Part shown: piece after piece, positions 45,801 through 53,178 of the stretch
Layout of the letters: each line of letters starts with the position of its first letter
How positions within the stretch are numbered: the first letter of the stretch is position 1
Translations under genes and position numbers: made by a program
The notes under the pieces: model-generated
What the model saw: the letters and a program-made list of their open reading frames with translations, nothing else
The model's database searches: none
Told to the model about the DNA's origin: nothing
Assembly (NCBI GenBank): GCA_946629525.1
Contig: CAMOXU010000002.1
Coordinates: 20,320-84,319, forward strand
Source: an uncultured Clostridia bacterium
GTDB lineage: Bacteria; Bacillota; Clostridia; Lachnospirales; Lachnospiraceae
Reading direction: 5' to 3'
DNA: 64,000 bases

Positions 45801-48604
45801 CTTCGATCGGATCCTATATCCTGCTTGCTCTTGAACGCGGCGATATTACAGTTGCATCGACAGACAGTTCGAGAGCAGAGGCCGAATCGCTGTATGCTTC
45901 CGGAATACCGTCTGAAGAGGAAATGAGAGAACTCGTACAGGCCGGAATCGGTACGCTGGACAGAGAAAAAGCTTCTACAAGCCCGAGCGGGGATACATCG
46001 ACCATGAGTGTCACGCGAAGCCGGGTCGGAAAACATACCTATCTGCAGGGACAGCGGGTATCTTTTGTGACTGTCAATAATAACTGGGCTGAAGCAGGAA
46101 TGAAGGATGTTGAAGGCTATACTGCACGGGGAGACTATGTGAACATAGTACCGACCGTGATCGCTGCTTACTGCGATGTGGAAATCGGTGACGAGACAAC
46201 AATTCTGGCCAGGTTCGGAGATGTCAGCCTGCATACGCACAGCTATCTGGATTCGACTGCCAAGGCGCCTTCAGCGGGAACGAATTTCGAGAAAGAAGAG
46301 AAACTGGCTGCTGAGAACGTCACACGTCAGGATGAGAGGATTCTGATCGGACAGCGCGCGTATATCGAGGCCCGCTCAGATATTTCAATTGTTATTCGCG
46401 GAACAGTGAAGATGGAAGCGGCTGTTAACAATATGAACAATCGATCCGGAAACACTGTAGCCAGGGCAACCAATATACTGGAACGCCGTGCGCAGATCGA
46501 TCTCTCAAAGCAGGCAAGGCTCAGGACATATTACGGAGATATTACGCTGCATATCATTGCATCAGGTGATGAAGTGAGCGGAGCGGATACAAGTGACCAT
46601 CTCACAGCAGACGCTGATCTGAGAAAGGCACCTGCTAAACTCAGTGCCGCCGTCGTTGCCAAAAACGACGTCACAGTGACAGCGATCATCAGTACCTGGG
46701 AAAACTCGGAGATTTATGCTCCGTTCGGAACAGTCAACCTTAAGGTGCAGGATGGATACGGGGAAAATACCTCGTCCAATGGCAAGAGGGAAACGTTTAT
46801 TGCAGCGACAGCCAGCGGCGTATCCTCAGGAAGCAGCAACGGTAAGGGCGTTGGTACGAATAATACCTATACGGAAAATCTGCAGGTCGCTGTAATTCAC
46901 AGTACGATTATCGGTAATAATGTGAATCTCACAGCCAGCCGTGAGTCGATGAAGATCATTGCTGAAAGCATTGCCAAAATGACCAATTTTATGAACTCAG
47001 GACAGACGGCAGATGCGGTGAATGTGCTCACGTTCAATACGGACGTTTTTATTACGAACGGAAGCTATGTGAGAGGATATTCCAATGTAAGCATTACATC
47101 GAAGACCGAGTCTGCGGATCTTACGGATAATACCCGGGGCAGAAGCACCGTGCGGGCAACTTCGGAGATACAGAACAGCCTCTCGGTTAAAAGAAACAGT
47201 GCTGTCAATACGGGTTCCATGAGAGAAAAGATTTCAATCAGCGATGCGTCTTACATTTATGGCAGAGCAATCTCCATGAATGTGATCGGCTGGACTGAGG
47301 GCGATGTGGTCAGCAGCAGTGGCGCGAGCAGAAGTCTGAGGTCTGATTTCTACGCCGACTCGGGGACTGAGATGAACAGTATTGAAATTGACGACGGATC
47401 TATTCTCTTCGTCGGCTCAATGGCTGGGGCAGTGGTGGATATTGGCCGCAATTACTGGGACAATACTCCGGAGCTGCGGCAGATCGGTCTTGAGAGTACG
47501 CCGGAAATGGAAGTCGGAGAAGACTGTATCAATCGTATAAGCAGAATGATCCCGGATCAGACGCCCGGTATGCTCATAGTCAACCGGGTGCGCAGAATTT
47601 ATGAACGGAGCGCGCACTATCAGCAGGTCGTGAACGACCAAAGAGATCTCAACAGGCGGGCTGTAAGCGGAGGCGCTTTGACAGATACGACGATCCTGAA
47701 CAGGACAGGGCTTCCTATTGCAAGCTGGAGCGGAATCGCACTGGATGTGCGGGCTCCGCGGGGCACTTTCAAGTATGATGTCAGTGATCAGACGAAAAAC
47801 AGTCGATACAGTTACATCGGTCCGATTAATCAGGCGGCGGACAGCTATCCGGCGGGCGGCCTCATTTCCGAGGTATACTATGAGCAGCCGATCATGGGAC
47901 CGACGGTTACAAATGTGGGTGCAGAGAGATCGGGAACAGGCGGTTATACCCCCGGCATCGGAAGTTCTGTTGAAGTCTATCGTGATATGAACGGGCGGCT
48001 GAAGACAGAAGTGAGAACATACGATCAGTTCGGGATAAACCATTACTCGAACAGTGAATCAGGGCTGTCCGATGCCGGATCCTACTACTCGTTTACGGGC
48101 ACAAGACCTGACTGGATCATTGACCGGATCATAGCTGCGTATGCAGAACAGGATTCTTCGGAAGGCAGCCGGTACAATTTCACGTCCGGCAGTCAGAATG
48201 CAGCGAGCGCAGCCGGAAGCCGGAACACAGCAGGCGCGACCAACGGCAGTCAGAATGCAGGCAATGCGGCGGGCAACCGGGATGCAGTGAGCGGAAGCAA
48301 CACCCAGAACACTGCGGACGGAAGCACGAAACCGGCTGCAGGTTCGAACACGCAGAACGGAACGGACGGAAGTCAGGCGGCTGGGAATGCATCGAGTGGC
48401 ACTCCTGGCAGTCCGGATGACGATATCAAGGGAAGCGGATCGGGATCAGACGTTGATCCGGATGACGCATCTGACGGATCAGATGGAACATCCGCACTGG
48501 CGATGGGAGGAAAGATGATTCCTGTCGCTGGTGTGGCGGCAGTCGGAGCACTGTTCGTTATCTTCCTTCTTCTGAAGAGAAGAAAAGAGGAAGAGGAGCA
48601 GTAA
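33887..48604 (+). CDS. Giant surface protein, filamentous-adhesin/beta-solenoid type with RTX-like N-terminal segment (4905 aa)
   Basis: Signal peptide MTKKGDRKYRGIVIGLIFGFLMTGIMSFTVFAEEA; low-complexity SGAETAKSEAD repeats; GTTGSDTINTVLDGSGTLVVHSGAGADDITVSG...GEAGDDTFNVD (RTX-like); collinear similarity to giant protein 1 (e.g. VTSVVKAYAG, VADAAAAGNGT); C-terminal TM + KRRKEEEEQ. Confidence 0.93.
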   Translation: MTKKGDRKYRGIVIGLIFGFLMTGIMSFTVFAEEAESPPNTALTGESASKDEEAIAGPDALAESLSEAVHAGTDDGKAEEVQIADSGSTSEASDTQKAADAMNEAGASKSEADAAQSGAETAKTEADTVQSGTDTAKSEADAAQSGAETAKSEADTAKSGTAVAAEKASEGANAEGEEPAQSRALLAGASGEPTVPADPTQTGQNAGETGEPKEPTVPTSPTQTGEMAGLTDNSSSLTGDESLKGTSTANQADMENAIQKAVDAALASATSTTTTLRVDVESGDYTGGLKIAKPDGSSLNSKLILYVFAPGSYSGAATGAITTGKISAAADGSTKLSGDVLIDGINVVLAGIYYSLDTKITVRDAKADIYGTTGSDTINTVLDGSGTLVVHSGAGADDITVSGSTTTGGVVATVYGEAGDDTFNVDLLTGTKNASGTAPKQAEIRISDTDMGTLNLTGTLQEGNSSALSGTITMTSSSKRARVTAVNSEGYKTYINANGTTDYRDSLLNKKEVVLNAGDSVKAESFTDYVLTGTNADGIAVDGKNAYFSNIKAVSDGTLTVGSIDAPLVNVVLQGTDIILNGTINAKNLTVQAAGKAEQSQEDLTIELAGVDTITVKGIADAQTAKIQVLKDAEIKANNISLTADTAAKIDRDALIASYGEKILSFESLASSILINGKIEAAAGSIKALANAVITMLTAGNAKASFDSLIALPEAVITIGENANLIATGDVLTKAVSRVIGAAKASFAETPYASDAVIAIGGKAGTTVAGRILAGGNVTVRADGSAQAETIVSGADTGLAVTAANEDVRAEVTGSGKIEALGKVDIISTLAGDFHTTASAGGQDQGYETTLTNTQATLKNILNAVSGFADADKQVLLEKLFAVMTEAQSGQYAGIDKMYEQAALSMKDGEVSAASEKNAFGATAVAYTGGTNYAGIDTNSYIYAGSGLSVKADADFASVVRADSFETAADEANPSAAAIANTIFENTAEIRSGAVYAKDLTVSAVSGKEKRPVTSVVKAYAGDGVYDGIAGAAALQKALASTKALIDAKAAINLLNRTSLAVNAVQYDRFVTVADAAAAGNGTTDGTGAGLAFAVTGADVRSAVEDGVIIKTFSPKMGAAALKRDEISDYIAGLTLLAPMVDKVAVTADRQGDEVIYASAGTAGADENAIRAEAALFSGSSVQAYLGNPGTDEVLDAAGNVDVTANNSGARQAAADADAVPSTGSGMVLTMTYTNDKSSADLQRALKSNNLTVRAVSNVKTRSRAKAGAQGTKKVKEPGSDGDDGEADQRASKILDGAASVASSGNSAISGTILRELGEKSAKAKSAEGSMGAAATYAQNVEKNSAKANVSGKYSIVASGDFVLEAIGENGADILADASSVKKSSGGTNADGTTSDGTTADGTTADEQTGIGTAAAVSVVDYDYAAVLDSGKATATSVTIHAGIPDEAAASYKVTAVSGEGNGQPGLVGSIAINEVYGTSEASIAAGTAQISAAEDMVIKAEDRHSEETIATAGISEDGKPVRTAEDKSVAAVGVGAAFALSDIRTETKAAVGEGRVVEGLRVYLLADNKDVRGTYSLAGKDPSAYGQDLTAAAADASAAVSIGESRSIALADEGSHIIADGTPDGSEIERTGDPKAGDIYMKGLFTSDVRTTAGIFESSSQSYYGGAVAVNLAGSDANAEMLGFATANGNVLILADSDDTDRTKAASATMPVDLRRYLVRMGLAGTLQEVLDLVKGEISGSGTNTKNEIATRINEALNGYKDKEGADAVNSNPLTYNVLASQNAKSEGTEEAHIVNAQEESNKLAASGTNVSVGEGIIRNDLPGTVVRAAAALGLNVTEHNAHALVRGTIDKTNRSVDIRAEVTGSAEVKGSAENVHADGDSRQNAFGAALSINRNTAAAEIAKGTAPARVESKGGVSLTAEQQRNLSDMDRSRFEADAASGFYGNDRGQIFGTLVIVRSESQTEALVADETTINANLDKKGGDVTVTAVEKGRIAATALGTTFGPASVIVDAEDIIRAEIGRKAQVAGNYIIVQAMKEAAGNIPELDTFSGGQEYVSVTARGTDEDTVYQVAADTSEFSGYLRKHSVPEYLRGADYLLTTSSNEIVASTFRGIKAQGASTILREALRVSVSIGKEAVLTAEGNINLMADTSSKAAVLLGANAFEDGSVHAEIGTSVVLMTSQNVTETVIGDDARITADGYYVQNAMEDAVKTAAVLPGNTDSFDAISPGGGSIVVLRDADEVLSDVGTGAVIEGGLGVTIGAALYNDKDSLVSYDNRKAGKRAKGGNNSYILSGSKVLTRAGINAKIRSSKGDVFLTADTKEQMISIPGPNADALPGAIAAVMNIMRSESSTIVETGKVEITAKGDVHLEAKAASYLVAVDPASDKAYLFSPSGVAIFFDATRLVETLLGEGSTVTAGGNVWLISELDEKMLIAPASIHGDYREGLTGLAAGAKSRNIVRTVAGAKSGQDWNAKEISDAAAVTSVTAEGSIAVTAVLDSLNEIVTAGVDDNPSASNGGAAAAIIEKNIVDAVVNTMAYLKAMASLPAITVEKAGTDSSGKKKTDSRTGITIYAGAKEDILMTVEGAAASGGVSVNGTIADVNVANTVRARVGKEAQLFAGTEITDEFTGEVGDTGTAGDVHIEAEDLTDAVILAGGLSRAEAKTESPTVLYGYFGKTVTAKNEGLVTAAKNTAQVYAYEKTKVDSFVTASGPAGQESGVSGALYFKNRADAFASGFLRGGRQVAVNSRSEETLNTVETVRDAEEASGNTGSAILVYLYNGALAGIGDGSTVLGGNVFVTAAAYETVNAYVQGTTGRDDQETAGGSLMVVLTGSEIAARIGADAYVGGAYSEKARDVRVTANNTYDLRGVVGTDINTDSTKGGISAAASVSYNKVEASVGRNTQMKVKNLLVTGDSLRRVNLLTAMLGKEGGTVETAGTAAVVAIGSLLNKDAHDAIFAGGQSILPAAAIRHILTRGGTAVGFNDFTEGSLPTIDLNAILETGMAGVGETIAMANGTETYVSLFQPTGDAASEPDSAVYRTLDGKITRKVTRYNGWEDYVSAWIEPDAVVEAESEIMVSATDTVNLYVLSGAVGSDTEESVGSGTAAVFMNANVYADVYGKLKSGSSINIFARAQSGIEARKELSFRGTSVFESLGHAAAQKGLSPEKETNRTGIYALAIAGAQGAPGGRDSVAYTSASSMVAARLHGTVEDAKMLNILATFDFASVHAASIAAAKGNRDLTRILALEYYDGFAEAGITNTAAVNISGNSLNVITTSKAGMAPRAGIPGSGTEGGSVVTAAAAVNRTEAHAYIAGGVRVNAEAADIVVNSITTSKADVEILAETADDATLDMGLVIAVNDPKNVAYIGSNSVRELAHTGSRTGIGSINAKNVHVNAVMDVTSDIRGHLFSNGQSGHLNGLVVLGITDAQNNACVAGTGITADSLTIRALSHYDMNVTGEAGEYDVYGIGGTAAAGFIGAANMAELYAADAVIKVTDLTVSAGTDEERSTADVIVMVTPGGLTENLAKAMNIAAARSELFNLARVNGGENSGKMGEITAANDVKIYSALDSLAKAEVATPQSKVAADAIGAGAAFAYQGGDSASNISYTRLTAMNIYMQSRYNSAVGIDDAGTLREDKGAIAIVTPARDPENILAKHLTYAGAVFRGVSVSELYGCDVNATLRTEVNAFGQSYAKALMDAPKVNYNYGRIGVNLIHADAAGVFKAEVVEPLENGTLSARNLEIIVSYIAISDAMTSMIGGQKVSGEGKRIEYNTAEAFTGTFAEASLKRLVTGPNVLILVNGEVAAHAYAAETVFAYSEEDNSFDVMAAVTTAKITVEQRAHMDPETLTSATRVSGLYIRSSLKGYPYFRESEDTKTISGACAETGYPVFEEDSMKACLLPLVMNRAESVVEAVNLAYIYGPGEIYSSGGVVLVAETNLNSLGGVRLSPQGVETAVKLGTAVSALTRNRTEASIGSYILLALERGDITVASTDSSRAEAESLYASGIPSEEEMRELVQAGIGTLDREKASTSPSGDTSTMSVTRSRVGKHTYLQGQRVSFVTVNNNWAEAGMKDVEGYTARGDYVNIVPTVIAAYCDVEIGDETTILARFGDVSLHTHSYLDSTAKAPSAGTNFEKEEKLAAENVTRQDERILIGQRAYIEARSDISIVIRGTVKMEAAVNNMNNRSGNTVARATNILERRAQIDLSKQARLRTYYGDITLHIIASGDEVSGADTSDHLTADADLRKAPAKLSAAVVAKNDVTVTAIISTWENSEIYAPFGTVNLKVQDGYGENTSSNGKRETFIAATASGVSSGSSNGKGVGTNNTYTENLQVAVIHSTIIGNNVNLTASRESMKIIAESIAKMTNFMNSGQTADAVNVLTFNTDVFITNGSYVRGYSNVSITSKTESADLTDNTRGRSTVRATSEIQNSLSVKRNSAVNTGSMREKISISDASYIYGRAISMNVIGWTEGDVVSSSGASRSLRSDFYADSGTEMNSIEIDDGSILFVGSMAGAVVDIGRNYWDNTPELRQIGLESTPEMEVGEDCINRISRMIPDQTPGMLIVNRVRRIYERSAHYQQVVNDQRDLNRRAVSGGALTDTTILNRTGLPIASWSGIALDVRAPRGTFKYDVSDQTKNSRYSYIGPINQAADSYPAGGLISEVYYEQPIMGPTVTNVGAERSGTGGYTPGIGSSVEVYRDMNGRLKTEVRTYDQFGINHYSNSESGLSDAGSYYSFTGTRPDWIIDRIIAAYAEQDSSEGSRYNFTSGSQNAASAAGSRNTAGATNGSQNAGNAAGNRDAVSGSNTQNTADGSTKPAAGSNTQNGTDGSQAAGNASSGTPGSPDDDIKGSGSGSDVDPDDASDGSDGTSALAMGGKMIPVAGVAAVGALFVIFLLLKRRKEEEEQ

Positions 48605-48644
48605 TCAGACAGGCTGTAAATCACACACTGAATTTTAGAAGGGA

Positions 48645-48677
48645 GAACCGCTGCACGAAAGTGCGGCGGTTCTTTTT
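48645..48677 (+). terminator. Rho-independent terminator after giant protein 2
   Basis: GAACCGCTGCAC-GAAA-GTGCGGCGGTTCTTTTTT. Confidence 0.9.
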
Positions 48678-48926
48678 TGACTTTCGCTCATAAGCGTAAT
48701 TATACGAACATCCAAACAGCCTGACAGTGAGGTCAATTAATACCTGGCAAAATTTTTTTATTTTCGTTTAGCCATCCTGAGAGGCTTCTCGTACAAATAC
48801 ATGAAACACAAAAAACAAAGAAAAAACACACCTGAGACCGGCAATCCGATAAAACGCCTGAAAGCAAGGCGGCAGGCGCCTCACAGGTTTTCATTAAAAA
48901 GAAGAGATAAGAAAGGAAGAAGAATC

Positions 48927-49976
48927 ATGACAAAGAATAACAACAAGAAAACGATCGGCATTGTTCTTGCATCCGGAGCTGCAGTAGCAGTCCTCACTGC
49001 AGGCCTCATCTTCGGCACGGCAGGCTCCACCACAAAGCAGGCACAGACAGCCTTCAAGCCGGTGACGACCGTTTCCGTAGATAAGAACAGCACAAAGGCA
49101 GATGCAAAGAAGACATCTCAGGCTGCAGCGGATACTGCAAAGAAAGCAGCTGAGGCCAAGAAGGCAGCAGACGCGAAGAAAGCTGCTGAAGCTAAGAAAG
49201 CGGCAGATGCGAAGAAGGCAGCTGAGGTAAAGAAGGCAGCTGAGGCAAAGAAGGCAGCTGAGGCCAAGAAGGCAGCTGAGGCCAAGAAGGCAGCAGACGC
49301 CAAGAAGGCAGCTGAGGCTAAGAAGGCGGAAGAGGCTAAGAAGGCTGCGGAAGCAAAGAAAGCGGAAGAAGCTAAGAAGGCTGAGGAGGCCAGAAAGGCA
49401 GAGGAGGCTCGCAAGGCTGAGGAAGCCAGAAAGGCAGAAGAGGCCCGTAAGGCTGAGGAAGCGAAGAGAGCTGAGGAGGCGAAGGCAGCAGAAGCTACAC
49501 AGCAGGAGGCCGCTGCGCAGGAGGCAGCTCCGGCTCCGGCGGAAGAGTCCCAGGAGGAGATGAGCTCTCTCAACAAGGCACGCGCACAGGCTATGATCAG
49601 CACGGCAGCTCCCCAGGAAGATGCAGAGGGTGAGAAGGATCCGGCAGAAGATGCAGAGGGTGAGAAGGCCCCGGCAGAAGATGCAGAGAAGGCTCCGGCA
49701 GAGGATACAGAGAAGGCAGAGGACAAGGCAGTGAAAGGCACAGTCAAGTCCGTGGATGGCAAGAAAGTCACGATCACGATTGGTGAGAAGACCTATACAT
49801 TCGAGAACAAGAAAGACGATCTGAAGCTTCAGAAGGGTGACAAGGTCTCCGTCGTCCTCGTAAAGGATGCTGAGGGCAAGGAGCAGGTGAAGAGCGTAAA
49901 GCTTCTTCCGGCTGAGAAGGAAGGCGAGAAGGCTCCGGCTGCGGCAGAGACAGTGCAGGCAGATGTCACAGAATAA
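48927..49976 (+). CDS. Secreted Ala/Lys/Glu repeat (TolA-like low complexity) protein
   Basis: Signal/TM NNKKTIGIVLASGAAVAVLTAGLIFG; (K)KAAEAKKAADA repeats at about 49130-49490; C-terminal VKGTVKSVDGKKVTITIGEKTYTFE domain. ATG 48927 with GAAAGGAAG. Confidence 0.8.
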   Translation: MTKNNNKKTIGIVLASGAAVAVLTAGLIFGTAGSTTKQAQTAFKPVTTVSVDKNSTKADAKKTSQAAADTAKKAAEAKKAADAKKAAEAKKAADAKKAAEVKKAAEAKKAAEAKKAAEAKKAADAKKAAEAKKAEEAKKAAEAKKAEEAKKAEEARKAEEARKAEEARKAEEARKAEEAKRAEEAKAAEATQQEAAAQEAAPAPAEESQEEMSSLNKARAQAMISTAAPQEDAEGEKDPAEDAEGEKAPAEDAEKAPAEDTEKAEDKAVKGTVKSVDGKKVTITIGEKTYTFENKKDDLKLQKGDKVSVVLVKDAEGKEQVKSVKLLPAEKEGEKAPAAAETVQADVTE

Positions 49977-50000
49977 TGAACAGGAAACTGAATGACAGAT

Positions 50001-50036
50001 AAAAAGAAACAGGCGGTGATCCGCCTGTTTCTTTTT
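50001..50036. terminator. Bidirectional terminator
   Basis: AAAAAGAAACAGGCGG-TGAT-CCGCCTGTTTCTTTTT. Confidence 0.88.
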
Positions 50037-50271
50037 ATTCAAACTGAATCGCCTCTCCGCTTTCCGAAGATTTCCATGCCGCTTCCATTACAGAGAGCAC
50101 TCTGCGTACTTCCGGAATCTTGATCGCGGACTCCGCGTAATGAACATTCAGGTAGCGCTCGATTTGTGCCACGCGGTCTGCGTTCCTGATTTTTCCGTCC
50201 GGATGTATACCGCCGGAATTATCCGTCAGAAAAATGCTCCGGGCAGCTCCCTTATGACCAGATCCGATCAA
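50035..50271 (-). pseudogene. Possible C-terminal remnant of a Gfo/Idh/MocA-type oxidoreductase
   Basis: 78 aa ending IPEVRRVLSVMEAAWKSSESGEAIQFE, resembling oxidoreductase C-termini; no upstream domain present before the AraC gene end. Confidence 0.45.
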
Positions 50272-50305
50272 CCGGGACCGCAGGGCGATACGGAAATATT
50301 TCTTC

Positions 50306-52789
50306 TTACCCTTTATAAATATGCAGCAGCACCACGTCCTCCGGCTTCATCTCCACAACAAAGGAGAGCTCCTGCGCCTGCGTCACATACTTCCTGCTCA
50401 TATTGATCTCCGGAATGCACCGCTCCCGGAGGTAGTGAATATCGTCTGCCGTCAGGTCCTCCGCGAACTGAAATTTTTCCCACTCGTTAAGAACGCTGCC
50501 GCTCGATGCGGACAGGGTCCTCTTCTTAATGCAGTAATATCCCGGATCAGGCAGCCCTGAAAGCTTAAAGTGCAGAGCGCGGGCAGGGGCGTCCTCCGGC
50601 TGGAGACGGGAAAGGTCCGGCCCGTATCCATTCTCGACCGGATAATTGGCGTATCGGAGCGGATGAAAATAGCAGCACAGAAGATAATAGCTGCCGCTGG
50701 CCGACCGGGTCAGTATATAGTCTTCACCCTGCGCAAGGACTGTATTTCCAAGCCGTTCCAGGAACTCCAGCGCAAAACAGGCCGGCTTTCTGATAGAATC
50801 CTTGGTCAGAAGCCCGATCCCCCCGTGCACGATCGCCGTCGTGTCCATGTAATAGCTGATCCAGTCCGTGACTGTCATGACGCAGACCATATCTGCATAC
50901 TGCTGCATCCGCAGGAGATCTCTGATCAGGTAGGCTGCCCGGAAGCAGCTGTCATTGAGATAGTCCCGGTTCACGATCGTATTGTTCAAGTCTGTCAGGA
51001 AGAGTCTGGCATCTTCTGCTCCATTTTCCCTCATGAGACTCCGGACATTTCCGAGAAGCTCCCCGACATTCCGGCCTTCTTCCATATTCGTCACGTCTGC
51101 ACACAGATCCTTGTCTCCGAAAATTTCTTTTCTCGTATACGGGAAATACGCGAATGAGCAAAAATCGGGGACGCAGTGCTTTTCTGCGCACCGCTGATAG
51201 AACATTTCCAGATAACTGCTCCTGCTCTCAAGGATCGATGAGATTCCGCCGAACATCACGCCGGGGATTATCGTTTTCGCTGTTTTCCAGACATACTGCC
51301 AGGCCTCGAAGAAATCAAAACTTTCCTCTTCATAACAGCGTTCACCTTCTTTCCCGTGCATACTGTCTCTGGAGAGCTCCAGATACCAGGTCCGCACTTC
51401 CTCCTTGCCGTACTTACGGCTGATATGAGTCAGCACCTCTCTGACGGCCTGCTCCCACACTTCTCTCGATATGAACTTTGTGTAGGTCTCCTCGTAGTAG
51501 ACATCCTCCCCATCCGCAAACATAGCCATGGAAGGTCTGCGCCCAAAATCCAGAAATGGTTTCAGGTGGTTTCTCATCAGAAAATCCAGGACCTGATCCA
51601 GGAGGCTGAAATTGAAGCGGCCGGCAGTCCTTCCATCGGATATCATCAAATTCCTTGAGAAGACATTCCAAAGCCGGACGTAGCGGTAGTGCAGGTGGTC
51701 GCGCAGGTAAAGGCAGTGCTCCTGTATATTGGCTTTGGTCAGATCATATACCTCCCCGAGATTGATGGCTGTATTCCAGATTTTTTTCAGAGAGCCGTTC
51801 TCCGTATTATTAAGATCCTCTGTGACAAGTCTTCTCAGGACGCCGTCCTCCGTTCTGGTGCCGTAGGAGAGCAGCTCATTCCGGATCTGCTTCTCTTCCT
51901 TTGCCTTCAGATCTCCGTTCTCCGCCTTCTGCTTTCTGATCCGGTCCCGGTATTCTCCGGGCGTCTCCCCCATCTCCTTCTTGAATGTGCGGCTGAACAC
52001 GGAGGAGCCGGAGAAGCCCATCTGGAAGGCCACCTGCGTGAGACTATCCTCGGTATCCCGCAAAAGAGCGGCAGCCTCCTTTACCCTGAGCTGCATCACA
52101 TAATCAGCAAAATATACCCCGGTATTCTTCCTGAACACGCGTGACAACGTTGAAGTGGAGACGAACAGCTCCTCGGCCAGATCCGTCAGGTTTACACGGC
52201 CGTGCAGATTCTGGAGAATGTATTCCATAATTGCGGGCATGTAGGCAGCCTCCTCGGAGCTCGCCGGACTTCTGTCCTCAACAGCCCTGTTCCCTTTTTT
52301 CGAAGTCTCCGCAGCCCGCAGGCTGTGCTGTCTGCCATTTGTTCCATTTCCCGTGATCTGATAATGCTCGATCAGAAGATCCAGTATACGGAAGAGATAG
52401 CCAAGGAGCAGGCTGTCCGTCTGCCGTCCTCCCTGCGCATAGACAGCCGTCAGATTTTCCAGAAGCTCTGAAAGCTCCTTATTATACCGGGAATATTCCG
52501 CCGCTGTATTGCAATAGAAGTAAGCGTGACGCCCTTTCAGTACATCCGACAGAAGAGATGTGGACCAATAGCACTTCCCCACCAGAGAATCTTCGTAAGA
52601 GCGCAGGGAGTAGAGGACTCCGATATTGACAACGACAGCATCTCCTTTACGGATCCTGTCTTTTCTTCCGCCGTAGTCGATCTCTACAGATCCCTTCAGA
52701 ACTGTGAGAAGAACCACTGCCGGCTCAAAGTATTCTTTTTCACGCGGAGCTCTCTCCACCCGGTAGTGCATTTCCGATACTGTGTTCAT
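50306..52789 (-). CDS. AraC-family regulator with C-terminal GH39-like (xylosidase-like) domain
   Basis: Cupin-like N-terminus, HTH (VNLTDLAEELFVSTSTLSRVFRKNTGVYFADYVMQLRVKEAAALL...FSGSSVFSRTFKKEMGETPGEYR), then TIM-barrel-like region (HYRYVRLWNVFSRNLMI...PFLDFGRRPS). Confidence 0.85.
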   Translation of the reverse strand: MNTVSEMHYRVERAPREKEYFEPAVVLLTVLKGSVEIDYGGRKDRIRKGDAVVVNIGVLYSLRSYEDSLVGKCYWSTSLLSDVLKGRHAYFYCNTAAEYSRYNKELSELLENLTAVYAQGGRQTDSLLLGYLFRILDLLIEHYQITGNGTNGRQHSLRAAETSKKGNRAVEDRSPASSEEAAYMPAIMEYILQNLHGRVNLTDLAEELFVSTSTLSRVFRKNTGVYFADYVMQLRVKEAAALLRDTEDSLTQVAFQMGFSGSSVFSRTFKKEMGETPGEYRDRIRKQKAENGDLKAKEEKQIRNELLSYGTRTEDGVLRRLVTEDLNNTENGSLKKIWNTAINLGEVYDLTKANIQEHCLYLRDHLHYRYVRLWNVFSRNLMISDGRTAGRFNFSLLDQVLDFLMRNHLKPFLDFGRRPSMAMFADGEDVYYEETYTKFISREVWEQAVREVLTHISRKYGKEEVRTWYLELSRDSMHGKEGERCYEEESFDFFEAWQYVWKTAKTIIPGVMFGGISSILESRSSYLEMFYQRCAEKHCVPDFCSFAYFPYTRKEIFGDKDLCADVTNMEEGRNVGELLGNVRSLMRENGAEDARLFLTDLNNTIVNRDYLNDSCFRAAYLIRDLLRMQQYADMVCVMTVTDWISYYMDTTAIVHGGIGLLTKDSIRKPACFALEFLERLGNTVLAQGEDYILTRSASGSYYLLCCYFHPLRYANYPVENGYGPDLSRLQPEDAPARALHFKLSGLPDPGYYCIKKRTLSASSGSVLNEWEKFQFAEDLTADDIHYLRERCIPEINMSRKYVTQAQELSFVVEMKPEDVVLLHIYKG

Positions 52790-52815
52790 ATTTTCCTCAA
52801 TTCTGTATGCATTTA

Positions 52816-52857
52816 CAGATCAGAAACACATGGATTGATTCCCGTGTTTCCGATCTG
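52816..52857. promoter_or_regulatory. Inverted repeat upstream of AraC-type gene
   Basis: CAGATCAGAAACAC (52816-52829) / GTGTTTCCGATCTG (52844-52857), 14 bp with one mismatch, 27 bp upstream of the start. Confidence 0.5.
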
Positions 52858-53178
52858 AGACTTACGCTTCAGGGACGTTTTATGCGGCCGGTATTTTTTT
52901 CTCCGGTTACATAATTGTATCTTTGTTTGCAATACATGTCCATGTCAATCTCCACAGGATTATTCGTTATCGCTGAACGCTGAACTGATTTACTGATGCA
53001 GGATCAGCCGGCCTCTTGTACTTTGACGAACAGATCCTGAGATATTGCGGCTAAAGCAAGGCAGATCAAAATAAATTTTGGCCTTTCGCGCCGCCCGTTC
53101 GTATAAAAAAGTGTCAGGGCATATAAGAGTGCTCAAGTGAGAAAATATCAGAGATCATATAAAGAGAGGAAGTGGACC

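Noticed and set aside
34149-48392. Antisense/overlapping ORFs inside giant gene 2
   Set aside because: Same reasoning; compositional shadows of the coding strand.
49118-49777. Antisense 219-aa Ala/Phe/Ser-rich ORF (AFLASAAFLASA)
   Set aside because: Mirror of the KAAEA repeat; low complexity artefact.
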